Below, one piece after another: positions 1-6,567 of a stretch of 8,262 nt of DNA; the first letter of the stretch is position 1, and each line of letters begins with the position of its first letter. Where the stretch lies: positions 1-8,262 of the forward strand of contig JAEWBL010000247.1 of the NCBI GenBank assembly GCA_023391175.1, read 5' to 3'. Source of the DNA: Pseudomonadota bacterium. Lineage in GTDB: Bacteria > Pseudomonadota > Alphaproteobacteria > Rhizobiales > Xanthobacteraceae. The translations under genes were made by a program, and so were the position numbers. The notes below the pieces were generated by a model. The model was given only the letters and a program-made list of their open reading frames with translations. It was not told the DNA's origin and did not search any database.

Positions 1-26
1 AAGGCGGCCCTATTCCCGGTTATTGC

Positions 27-296
27 CTATTCCTGGGTCTTGAAGGGCATCGGGATGTCTTCCAGCGAGATGATGCCGCTGGTCATGATGTAGACGATGC
101 CGGCGGTGATGATGAGCGCGATGACGCTGGTGGCGATCACCTTGTAGAGCATCAGCGGCCGCACCGGCGCGCCGGGATCGGTGCCCGGCGTGACGTCCGC
201 GCTCTCGGCCTGGGAGCGCACGCCCCACGGCAGCACGGCGAACAGGCTGGTCCACCAGACGATGAAATAGATGGCGACGACGGCACCGACCGACAC
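27..296 (-). CDS. DUF1467 family small inner-membrane protein
   Basis: This 89-residue protein has no assigned biochemical role. Two hydrophobic segments are visible, about residues 4-22 and 50-72, joined by a polar loop rich in Pro, Gly and Asp (about 30-47), so it should span the inner membrane twice. The motif LPWGVRSQ at residues 22-29, straight after the first helix, is the recognisable signature of the DUF1467 family, and the length fits. The start is a GTG at 294-296, chosen because AAGGA (minus strand, 304-308) sits 7 bases upstream. The stop is TAG. It follows mce after 151 bases that contain several stem-loops. In related genomes I recall this gene lying between mce and proS, whose start would lie just beyond the left edge; that is memory, not something seen here. 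Family membership is fairly sure, function unknown. Confidence 0.85.
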   Translation of the reverse strand: MSVGAVVAIYFIVWWTSLFAVLPWGVRSQAESADVTPGTDPGAPVRPLMLYKVIATSVIALIITAGIVYIMTSGIISLEDIPMPFKTQE

Positions 297-303
297 GGCG
301 TCT

Positions 304-308
304 TCCTT
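304..308 (-). promoter_or_regulatory. Ribosome binding site deciding the GTG start of the DUF1467 gene
   Basis: AAGGA on the minus strand lies 7 bases before the GTG at 294-296. It supports this non-ATG start, as no ATG in the same frame occurs near the beginning of the protein. Confidence 0.6.
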
Positions 309-313
309 GACTG

Positions 314-337
314 GCGGCGCCGCGAGGCCGGCGCCGC
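314..337 (-). other. GC-only stem-loop just upstream of the DUF1467 ribosome binding site
   Basis: Bases 314-322 (GCGGCGCCG) pair perfectly with 329-337 (CGGCGCCGC), giving a 9-base-pair stem and a 6-base loop. The arms contain two copies of the 10-base direct repeat GGCGCCGCGA (316-325 and 330-339). On the minus-strand message it ends 5 bases before the AAGGA ribosome binding site, so it could affect translation of the downstream gene. No T-tract follows, so it does not look like a terminator. The structure is seen; any role is inference. Confidence 0.5.
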
Positions 338-349
338 GAAGGGAATTTC

Positions 350-389
350 AGCCCATCGGCCCCGGTCTTCGACCGGCGCCGAAAGGGCT
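350..389 (-). other. Long stem-loop (about 16 base pairs) between mce and the DUF1467 gene
   Basis: Three helices stack: 350-354 with 385-389 (AGCCC/GGGCT), 356-360 with 378-382 (TCGGC/GCCGA), and 362-367 with 371-376 (CCGGTC/GACCGG). They are interrupted only by a small A-rich internal loop and one C-C mismatch, and close on a 3-base loop. On the minus strand the next bases are GAAATTCCC, which is not a U-tract, so a classical intrinsic terminator is unlikely. It may be an RNA 3'-end stabiliser, a processing site, or a copy of a dispersed palindromic repeat. Confidence 0.55.
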
Positions 390-434
390 CGCTCTCGCGC
401 TGCGCGGGCTGGGCACGGCCCGTGAGACAAGCCC

Positions 435-457
435 GCAGGCCGTGGCCTCAGGCCTGC
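435..457 (-). other. Stem-loop over the mce stop codon
   Basis: GCAGGCC (435-441) is perfectly complementary to GGCCTGC (451-457), giving a 7-base-pair stem with a 9-base loop that holds the TGA stop of mce. No T-tract follows on the minus strand. In GC-rich DNA a stem this short can arise by chance. Confidence 0.3.
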
Positions 458-852
458 TCCAGTTCCACCAGCGTGCCGTTGAAATCCTTCGGATGAAGGA
501 AGAGCACCGGCTTGCCGTGGGCGCCGATCTTCGGCTCGCCCGAGCCGAGGACGCGCGCGCCCTTCGCCTTGAGCTGGTCGCGGGCGACGATGATGTCGTC
601 CACCTCGTAGCACAGATGGTGGATGCCGCCGTCCGGATTGCGCTCCAGAAACTTGGCGATGGGCGAATCCGCGCCGAGGGGCTCCAGGAACTCGATCTTG
701 GTGTTGGGCAGGGTCACGAACACCGTGGTCACCCCGTGCTCCTGCTGGGGCACCGCGGCGGAAACCTCCGCGCCGAGCGTGTCGCGATAGAGCGCCGAGG
801 CGGCCGCGATATCGCGCACCGCGATGGCCACGTGGTTGAGCCGTCCGATCAT
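448..852 (-). CDS. mce: Methylmalonyl-CoA epimerase
   Basis: This enzyme interconverts (S)- and (R)-methylmalonyl-CoA, linking propionyl-CoA carboxylase to methylmalonyl-CoA mutase in the cytoplasm. The 134-residue protein has the usual epimerase length and two vicinal-oxygen-chelate half-domains, roughly residues 3-60 and 75-134. Expected metal ligands can be placed: His7 in LNHVAIAV, Glu54 in KIEFLEP, one of the His78-His79 pair in GIHHLCYEV, and Glu130 in LVELE near the C-terminus. The phrase HPKDFNGTLVELEQ is typical of the family and separates it from ordinary glyoxalase I. The ATG start is supported by GGAGG ending 5 bases upstream. It lies 138 bases after rnj, with a stem-loop straight after the rnj stop; I found no convincing promoter in the gap. 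The main alternative, another glyoxalase-fold enzyme, is unlikely. Confidence 0.93.
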   Translation of the reverse strand: MIGRLNHVAIAVRDIAAASALYRDTLGAEVSAAVPQQEHGVTTVFVTLPNTKIEFLEPLGADSPIAKFLERNPDGGIHHLCYEVDDIIVARDQLKAKGARVLGSGEPKIGAHGKPVLFLHPKDFNGTLVELEQA

Positions 853-962
853 GTTTCCCTCCGGTTCCTCACCGATCCATAGCGCAACGAGGCGAGCCGA
901 GAAACACGACCTCCGCAGGAGAACGGATGTTGGGTTGCCCCGCTCAGGCGCCGCGCAGGCTT

Positions 963-987
963 GGTTCGGAGACGCGGCCTCCGAACC
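963..987 (-). other. Stem-loop directly after the rnj stop codon
   Basis: GGTTCGGAG (963-971) pairs perfectly with 979-987 (CTCCGAACC) over 9 base pairs, with a 7-base loop. It begins 3 bases after the TGA of rnj on the minus strand, the usual place for a terminator or a 3'-end stabilising hairpin. The bases that follow (AAGCCTGCG) are not T-rich, so efficient intrinsic termination is doubtful. No other gene explains it. Confidence 0.5.
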
Positions 988-990
988 GGC

Positions 991-2661
991 TCACACCTCC
1001 AGCACGTGGACGTGGCAGACCGGCTTCTTGCCCCACGCAGCATTGACGGCCGAGCGCACCGCCCGCTCCAGGCTCTCGGCCAGCGCCTCGGGGTCGCGGC
1101 GGCGAGCCTTGGGAAGGTTGTCGAGCGTCGCGACCACCGTGTCCAGCACGTGGTCGAGCATGTCGATGCCGCCCTCCCCGCGCTCCGGCACGCCGGTGAT
1201 CTCGACGGAGGGATCGCCCGCAAGGCCGCCCTGCTTGTTCACCGCAACGGCGATGGAGATGGCGCCCACATAACCGAGCTTGCGCCGCTCGGGAATGGCG
1301 CGGGCGCCCTCGGCGAGCAGCAGGCGGCCATCCTTGTAGAGGCGGCCGAATGGCACATCGTCCACCCGCTCGGCCGGGCCGGGGGCGAGGCGGATGACAT
1401 TGCCGTCGTAGCAATTCACCACCTCCGGCACGCCGAGGCGGCGGGCGAGCAGCGCGTGCTCGTGAAGATGCAGCGCCTCGCCATGCACCGGAATCGCCAC
1501 CTGCGGGCGGATCATGCGGTACATCTCCTCCAGCTCGCCCCGGCGCGGATGGCCGGAGACGTGGACGAGGGCCGTGCGGTCGGTGATGACCTCCACTCCG
1601 CGCTTGATGAGCGCGTTGACGATGTGGTTCACCACCTTCTCGTTGCCGGGAATGGTGCGCGAGGAGAAGACTACCTGGTCGCCCGGCGACAGCGCGATCT
1701 CCGGATGGTCATCGTCGGCGATGCGGCGCAGCGCGGCGCGCGGCTCGCCCTGGCTGCCGGTGAGGATGGCTACCACCCGCTCGCGCGGCAGGTAGCCGTA
1801 GGCGTCCGCACCGCGGAAGGCGGGAATGCCGTCCAGCAACCCCTGCTCGCGCGCGACGCCGATGACGCGCTCCAGCGCCCGGCCCACCAGCACCACCTCG
1901 CGCCCGTTGGCATGGGCCGCCTCGGCGATGGCGCGGATGCGCGCCACGTTGGAGGAGAAGGTGGTGAAGGCGATGCGATGCTTCGCCTTGGCGACGATGC
2001 CCTTCAGCGAGGCGGCCACGTCTGACTCGGACGGGGAGATGCCGTCGCGGATGGCATTGGTGGAATCGCAGATGATGGCGCGCACGCCCTCATCCCCCAG
2101 CGCCTTCAGGCGCGCCACGTCGGTGGCCTCGCCCACGAGGGGCGTCGGGTCGAGCTTCCAGTCGCCGGTATGCACCACCAGCCCCGCCTTGGTGCGGATG
2201 GCGAGGGCGTGACTGTCCGGGATGGAGTGCGAGACCGGAACGAACTCCACGGAGAACGGCCCGATCTGCACGGGCTGCCGCGCGCGCACGACCTCGATGG
2301 GCAGCTCGGACGGCGCGCCCGGCTCGCCGGCGCGCTTGGCTTCCAGAAGACCGGCGGTGAAGCGGGTGGTGTAGATGGGGCACTTCAGGCGTGGCCAGAG
2401 GTCCAGCACCGCGCCGATATGGTCTTCATGACCATGGGTCAGCACGAGCCCGGCGATCTTCTTGCGCTCGGTCTCCAGGAAGCGGATGTCCGGCAGCACC
2501 AGGTCGACGCCCGGGGCCTCCTCTCCCGCGAAGCTCATGCCGAGATCGACCACGAGCCATTCCCGCGCCTTCTTCGGGCCGAAGCCGTAGAGGCCGAGGT
2601 TCATTCCGATCTCGCCCACGCCGCCGAGGGGCGCGAAGACCAGTTCATCCGTGGGTGCCAT
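991..2661 (-). CDS. rnj: Ribonuclease J (metallo-beta-lactamase / beta-CASP family)
   Basis: Ribonuclease J is a zinc-dependent 5'-to-3' exonuclease and endonuclease acting on mRNA and, in alphaproteobacteria, on rRNA 5' ends. This 556-residue protein has the usual family length. The metallo-beta-lactamase domain shows HGHEDH at 76-81, His145 in SHSIPDS and Asp167 in HTGDWKLDP. The beta-CASP domain carries CDSTNA (197-202), TGSQGEP (300-306), HVSGH (366-370) and PVHGE (390-394). The C-terminal domain runs from about residue 440. All the catalytic motifs are intact. The ATG at 2659-2661 is chosen because the N-terminus then reads MAPTDELVFAPLGGVGEIGMN, as in the family; the only longer option is a TTG at 2716-2718. 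The ribosome binding site is weak (GGAAG, 10 bases upstream). A terminator-like hairpin upstream suggests separate transcription from birA. Confidence 0.95.
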   Translation of the reverse strand: MAPTDELVFAPLGGVGEIGMNLGLYGFGPKKAREWLVVDLGMSFAGEEAPGVDLVLPDIRFLETERKKIAGLVLTHGHEDHIGAVLDLWPRLKCPIYTTRFTAGLLEAKRAGEPGAPSELPIEVVRARQPVQIGPFSVEFVPVSHSIPDSHALAIRTKAGLVVHTGDWKLDPTPLVGEATDVARLKALGDEGVRAIICDSTNAIRDGISPSESDVAASLKGIVAKAKHRIAFTTFSSNVARIRAIAEAAHANGREVVLVGRALERVIGVAREQGLLDGIPAFRGADAYGYLPRERVVAILTGSQGEPRAALRRIADDDHPEIALSPGDQVVFSSRTIPGNEKVVNHIVNALIKRGVEVITDRTALVHVSGHPRRGELEEMYRMIRPQVAIPVHGEALHLHEHALLARRLGVPEVVNCYDGNVIRLAPGPAERVDDVPFGRLYKDGRLLLAEGARAIPERRKLGYVGAISIAVAVNKQGGLAGDPSVEITGVPERGEGGIDMLDHVLDTVVATLDNLPKARRRDPEALAESLERAVRSAVNAAWGKKPVCHVHVLEV

Positions 2662-2718
2662 CAGGGGGTCACTTCCAAACGCGGCGCCCTGCGCGCCGGC
2701 GCATGGGCGTGCCGGCAA

Positions 2719-2731
2719 GCGCGTGACGCGC
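2719..2731 (-). other. Small stem-loop upstream of rnj
   Basis: GCGCG (2719-2723) pairs with CGCGC (2727-2731) around a 3-base loop. On the minus strand it follows directly after the T-rich tail of the hairpin at 2742-2762. It may belong to a tandem terminator or be chance in GC-rich DNA. The rest of the 173-base gap (2662-2834) holds no further gene and no promoter I can defend. Confidence 0.25.
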
Positions 2732-2732
2732 C

Positions 2733-2762
2733 AAACAGGAAGAGCCCCGCGACGCGAGGCTC
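2733..2762 (-). terminator. Likely intrinsic terminator of the nuo-birA operon
   Basis: On the minus strand GAGCCTCGC (2762-2754) pairs with GCGGGGCTC (2750-2742) as nine continuous pairs, counting one U-G wobble, around a 3-base loop. The next bases are TTCCTGTTT, six of nine being T. It lies 72 bases after the birA stop and 80 before rnj, where an operon end is expected. On the plus strand the following bases are A/G-rich, so it can only work in the minus direction. The tail is imperfect, so efficiency is uncertain. Confidence 0.65.
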
Positions 2763-2834
2763 AGGAAAAGGCGGGCGGCCGTATGATGGGGTCCCGCCGC
2801 CGCAATGCAAGCCTTCAGAGCTCGGCCGCGACGA

Positions 2835-3602
2835 TCAGTCGGGCTTGCCGAGGGAGACATCGCCCGCGGTGATGATCTCGGCCACGCCATCCCGACGCCG
2901 CAGCATCATGGCGCCGCGGGTGTCGATATTCTCGAAGCGGCCGACCACCTCGCGCTCGCCGATCTTCACGCTCACCTGGTCGCCCATGCCCAAGGCATGG
3001 CGCATCCAGTCCGAGCGGATGGCGGCGAAGCCGGCGCCGGCGTTCCACTGATTGAGGCGCACCGCCATGGCGAGGTCGAGCGCTTCCAGCATCCGATCCG
3101 GCGCGGTGGGCGCGCCCAGCGCCTCGAGGCTCGTCGCCTTGTAGGGCAGGTCCTCGGGATGGTGCAGGCAATTGACTCCGAAGCCGATGACCGCAGCCGG
3201 GCGGCCATGCGGATCGGTGCCGCCTTCCACCAGGATGCCGGCCACCTTGCCGCCGTCGATCAGGAGATCGTTCGGCCACTTGAGCTTCATGTTGTCCGTC
3301 GCGATCTGCGGCGCGGCGGAGATCACCGCGTCCCGCAGCGCGAGGCCGGCGACGAAGCAGAGCTGCGCCAGATTGGCCACAGGCGCCGGGTTGGGCAGCA
3401 CGAGGGTGGCGAAGAGATTGCCGAGCTCGGACGTCCAAGGCCGACCGCGGCGTCCCCGCCCGGCCGTCTGGATGTCGGCGACCAGCCACACCGGGAAGGT
3501 CTCGCCGCGTTGCAGGCGCGCCATCCCCTCGGCGTTGGTGGAGCCGATCTGGGTGAAGCGGACGATGGGAACCGTGGAACCCTGGAATTCGTAATGAGCC
3601 AT
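2835..3602 (-). CDS. birA: Biotin--[acetyl-CoA-carboxylase] ligase without DNA-binding domain
   Basis: Biotin protein ligase makes biotinyl-5'-AMP from biotin and ATP and attaches biotin to the lysine of carboxylase carrier domains in the cytoplasm. The 255-residue protein carries the signature motifs in order: GSTN (20-23), the adenylate-binding loop GRGRRGR (48-54), KWPND (108-112), KVAGILVE (119-126, with the conserved lysine at 119) and GFGVN (140-144). A small SH3-like C-terminal domain follows from about residue 200. The N-terminal helix-turn-helix of E. coli BirA is absent, so this is a group I enzyme that should not act as the biotin repressor. The ATG at 3600-3602 lies 4 bases after the nuoN stop with almost no ribosome binding site, which suggests coupling to nuoN translation. 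An in-frame extension to 3644 would overlap nuoN and has no family support. Confidence 0.94.
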   Translation of the reverse strand: MAHYEFQGSTVPIVRFTQIGSTNAEGMARLQRGETFPVWLVADIQTAGRGRRGRPWTSELGNLFATLVLPNPAPVANLAQLCFVAGLALRDAVISAAPQIATDNMKLKWPNDLLIDGGKVAGILVEGGTDPHGRPAAVIGFGVNCLHHPEDLPYKATSLEALGAPTAPDRMLEALDLAMAVRLNQWNAGAGFAAIRSDWMRHALGMGDQVSVKIGEREVVGRFENIDTRGAMMLRRRDGVAEIITAGDVSLGKPD

Positions 3603-3606
3603 CGTC

Positions 3607-5037
3607 TCAGAAGAGCGAACGGGCAGCGGCACTCGCAGCCTCAATGAGAGGAGCGGGATAGACGAAATAGAAGATGGTGAAAAGGCCGCTCACCGCCAGC
3701 ACCGCCTTCAGCTCGGTCGGCATGGGGTCGAAGGCGTCCACTGGCTCGTCGAAATACATGATCTTGACGACGCGCAGGTAGTAGAAGGCACCCACCACCG
3801 AGGCGAGCACGCCCACCACAGCGAGGCCGTAGAGGCCGGCCTGGATGGCGGCGACGAAGACGTAATACTTGGCGAGGAAGCCAGCGAGCGGCGGGATGCC
3901 GGCGAGCGAGAACATCAGCGCGCCCAGCATCAGCGCCATCAGCGGGTTGCGGCGGGCGAGGCCGGCGAGGTCGTCCACCGTCTCCACCGCCTGGCCCTTG
4001 CGGCGCATGGTGAGGACGCAGGCGAAGGTGCCGAGCGTCATCACCAGATAGATGGCCATGTAGAGCAGCACGCCGCGCACGCCCTCGGTGGTGCCGGCGG
4101 CGAGGCCGACGAGGGCGAAGCCCATGAGGCCGATGGAGGAATAGGCAAGCAGTCGCTTGATGTTGCGCTGGCCGATGGCGGCGAAGGCGCCGAGCACCAT
4201 AGAGGCGAGCGAGACGAAGGCGACGATCTGCTGCCACTGGTGCGAGACGTGCGGGAACGCCTCGATGAGCACGCGCACGAAGATGGCCATGCCGGCGACC
4301 TTCGGGGCGGAAGCGAAGAAGGCGGTGACCGGGGTGGGCGCGCCCTCATACACGTCCGGCGTCCACATGTGGAACGGCACGGCCGAGACCTTGAAGCACA
4401 GGCCCGCCACCAGGAACACGAGGCCGAAGATGAGGCCGATGCTCGGCTCCTTCGCCACGGCGGCAATCTGCGGGAAGTTCACCGAGCCGGTGAAGCCGTA
4501 AATCAGCGAGGCGCCGTAGAGCAGCATGCCCGAGGAGAGCGCGCCGAGCACGAAATACTTCAGGCCCGCCTCGGTAGAGCGCACCGAGTCGCGGTTGATG
4601 GCCGCCACCACATAGAGCGAGAGGCTCATCAGCTCCAGGCCGAGATAGAGGGCGATGAGGTCGCCGGCCGACACCAGCATGAACATGCCGAGCGTGGCGA
4701 TGACCACCAGCACTGCATATTCAAACTTCGCCTGCTTCTCCCGCGCCTGCCAGTCCACCGACATGATGAGGGAGACCAGCGCGCCGATGGACGCCAGCAC
4801 CTTCATGAAGCGGCCGAAGGCGTCGATGACCAGCGATCCGTTGAAGGCGGCGACTTCGGTGGCGGGCTGCAGCAGCACCAGCACGCCCGCCGCGGCCAGC
4901 ACCGCGATGGCGAGGCCGGTGACCAGATTGGCCGAGCCCTCCCCGCGGAACGCGCCGATGAGGATCAGCACGATGGCGGAGACGGCGAGCACCAGTTCCG
5001 GCAGGACCGCGCCGAGGGGAGGCAGGAGCTGCGACAT
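3607..5037 (-). CDS. nuoN: NADH-quinone oxidoreductase subunit N (complex I)
   Basis: NuoN is one of three antiporter-like membrane subunits that pump protons in complex I. The 476-residue protein is almost wholly hydrophobic, consistent with 14 transmembrane helices, and has the normal length. Functional charged residues are in place: Glu135 in [10 protein letters not shown], Lys160 in EAGLKYF, Lys216 in [15 protein letters not shown], Lys246 in SAPKVAG and Lys390 in GFLAKYY. These match the key residues of E. coli NuoN (Glu133, Lys158, Lys217, Lys247, Lys395 as I recall them). One oddity is Leu304 in [10 protein letters not shown], where a histidine is more usual. The ATG start has GAGGA 6 bases upstream, and the gene begins 16 bases after the nuoM stop. 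It is the last nuo gene; birA follows after 4 bases. Confidence 0.97.
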   Translation of the reverse strand: MSQLLPPLGAVLPELVLAVSAIVLILIGAFRGEGSANLVTGLAIAVLAAAGVLVLLQPATEVAAFNGSLVIDAFGRFMKVLASIGALVSLIMSVDWQAREKQAKFEYAVLVVIATLGMFMLVSAGDLIALYLGLELMSLSLYVVAAINRDSVRSTEAGLKYFVLGALSSGMLLYGASLIYGFTGSVNFPQIAAVAKEPSIGLIFGLVFLVAGLCFKVSAVPFHMWTPDVYEGAPTPVTAFFASAPKVAGMAIFVRVLIEAFPHVSHQWQQIVAFVSLASMVLGAFAAIGQRNIKRLLAYSSIGLMGFALVGLAAGTTEGVRGVLLYMAIYLVMTLGTFACVLTMRRKGQAVETVDDLAGLARRNPLMALMLGALMFSLAGIPPLAGFLAKYYVFVAAIQAGLYGLAVVGVLASVVGAFYYLRVVKIMYFDEPVDAFDPMPTELKAVLAVSGLFTIFYFVYPAPLIEAASAAARSLF

Positions 5038-5053
5038 GAGGCGTCCTCGAAAA

Positions 5054-6565
5054 TCAGAAGCTCAGCAGCAGGGCGGTCTTCACCGCGCCCGCCACGGAAT
5101 CGGTGCGCGCGACGACCGCGTTCACCGCATGGGATGTCATGTTGAGGATGGGCGCGGGCCACACGCCGAACAGGATGGTGAGGATCACCAGCGGGACCAT
5201 GATGGCGATCTCGCGGGGCGAGAGATCCATCATGGACTTCAGCTTTTCCTTCTCCAGCGGGCCGAACACGACGCGCCAGTAGAGCCACAGCGCGTAGGCC
5301 GCGGAGAGGATGACGCCGGTGGCCGCGAAGAAGGCGACCCAGGTATTGCGCTCGAAGGCGGCGAGCATGGTGAGGAATTCGCCGACGAAGCCCGAGGTGC
5401 CCGGCAGGCCAACGTTCGCCATGGTGAACACCATCAGCACGGTCGCGTAGAGCGGCATGCGCTTCACGAGGCCGCCATAGGCGGCGATCTCGCGGGTATG
5501 CAGCCGATCGTAGATGACGCCGACGCACAGGAACAGCGCGCCCGAGACGAAGCCGTGGGAGATCATGAGGAACATGGCGCCCTGCAGGCCCTGCTCGTTC
5601 ATGGCGAAGATGCCCATGGTCACAAAGCCCATGTGGGCGATGGACGAGTAGGCGATCAGCTTCTTGATGTCCTCCTGCACCAGCGCGACGAGCGAGGTGT
5701 AGATGATGGCCACCACCGAAAGGGTGAACACCAGCGGCGCGAAATAGTGGCTCGCCTCCGGGAACATGGGCAGCGAGAAGCGCAGGAAGCCGTAGCCGCC
5801 CATCTTCAGCAGCACGCCGGCCAGGATGACGGAGCCAGCGGTGGGCGCCTCCACGTGGGCGTCGGGCAGCCAGGTGTGCACCGGCCACATGGGCATCTTC
5901 ACCGCGAAGGAGGCGAAGAAGGCGAGCCAGAGCCAGTACTGCATGCCCGACGGGAAGCCGAACTGCATCAGGGTGGGCACGTCCGTCGTGCCGGCCTTCC
6001 AGTACATGGCCATGATGGCGAGCATCATGAGCACGGAACCGAGCAGCGTGTAGAGGAAGAACTTGAAGGAGGCGTAGATGCGCCGGGCACCGCCCCACAC
6101 ACCGATGATGAGGAACATCGGGATGAGGCCGCCCTCGAAGAAGAAGTAGAAGAGGACGAGGTCGAGGGCCGTGAAGGTGCCGAGCATCATGGTCTCGAGC
6201 ACCAGGAAGGCGATCATGTATTCCTTCACCCGCTTATGCACGCTCTCCCAGGAGGCGAGGATGCAGAAGGGCATGAGGAAGGTGGTGAGGATGACGAAGG
6301 GCAGCGAGATGCCGTCCACACCCATGTGGTAGGACGCGAGATCGCCAAGCCAAGCCTTTTTTTCCACGAACTGGAAGCCAGGGGCGGAGGCATCGAAGCC
6401 CGGCAGCAGCAGCAGCGACACCAGGAAGGTGACGAGCGTGGTCCACAGTGCCACCCAGCGGGCGTTGCGCGCGGACACCTCGTCGTCGCCCCGCACCACG
6501 AAGATGAAGAGCGCCCCGACCAACGGCAGGAAGGTGACGACGGAGAGGATGGGCCAGTCGGTCAT
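5054..6565 (-). CDS. nuoM: NADH-quinone oxidoreductase subunit M (complex I)
   Basis: NuoM is the middle antiporter-like proton-pumping subunit of the complex I membrane arm. With the ATG at 6563-6565 it has 503 residues, normal for the family, and a 14-helix hydrophobic profile. Key residues are present: Glu144 in [11 protein letters not shown], Lys223 in [16 protein letters not shown], Lys254 in VLLKMGGYG, His311 in YSSIAHMGF and Glu396 in FVGEF; they correspond to E. coli Glu144, Lys234, Lys265 and Glu407. An in-frame GTG at 6571 would add two residues but overlaps the nuoL stop and touches the GGAG ribosome binding site, so the ATG is preferred. It starts 2 bases after the nuoL TGA. Codons 68-70 contain a run of seven A bases in the phase of a minus-one slippery heptamer, but the frame is intact. 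Confidence 0.97.
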   Translation of the reverse strand: MTDWPILSVVTFLPLVGALFIFVVRGDDEVSARNARWVALWTTLVTFLVSLLLLPGFDASAPGFQFVEKKAWLGDLASYHMGVDGISLPFVILTTFLMPFCILASWESVHKRVKEYMIAFLVLETMMLGTFTALDLVLFYFFFEGGLIPMFLIIGVWGGARRIYASFKFFLYTLLGSVLMMLAIMAMYWKAGTTDVPTLMQFGFPSGMQYWLWLAFFASFAVKMPMWPVHTWLPDAHVEAPTAGSVILAGVLLKMGGYGFLRFSLPMFPEASHYFAPLVFTLSVVAIIYTSLVALVQEDIKKLIAYSSIAHMGFVTMGIFAMNEQGLQGAMFLMISHGFVSGALFLCVGVIYDRLHTREIAAYGGLVKRMPLYATVLMVFTMANVGLPGTSGFVGEFLTMLAAFERNTWVAFFAATGVILSAAYALWLYWRVVFGPLEKEKLKSMMDLSPREIAIMVPLVILTILFGVWPAPILNMTSHAVNAVVARTDSVAGAVKTALLLSF

Positions 6566-6567
6566 CG

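Noticed and set aside
1..26. Start of a further gene at the left edge
   Set aside because: Only 26 bases remain after the DUF1467 stop and no minus-strand start codon with a ribosome binding site is visible; proS is only a guess from recalled gene order.
853..962. Possible promoter for mce, with TATGGA as a -10 element
   Set aside because: No acceptable -35 element lies 16-18 bases upstream of it, so the match is too weak to call.
961..2025. Plus-strand open frame of 354 codons opposite rnj
   Set aside because: Its composition is that of an antisense shadow (His, Arg, Ala, Asp rich) and it lies wholly opposite the intact RNase J coding sequence and its catalytic motifs.
2662..2718. Longer RNase J beginning at the TTG at 2716-2718
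   Set aside because: The extra 19 residues do not resemble the family's N-terminus and TTG is a rare start, whereas the ATG at 2659-2661 gives the expected beginning.
4240..5145. Plus-strand open frame of 301 codons opposite nuoN
   Set aside because: It is an antisense shadow full of His, Glu and Arg, with no start signal and no recognisable domain.
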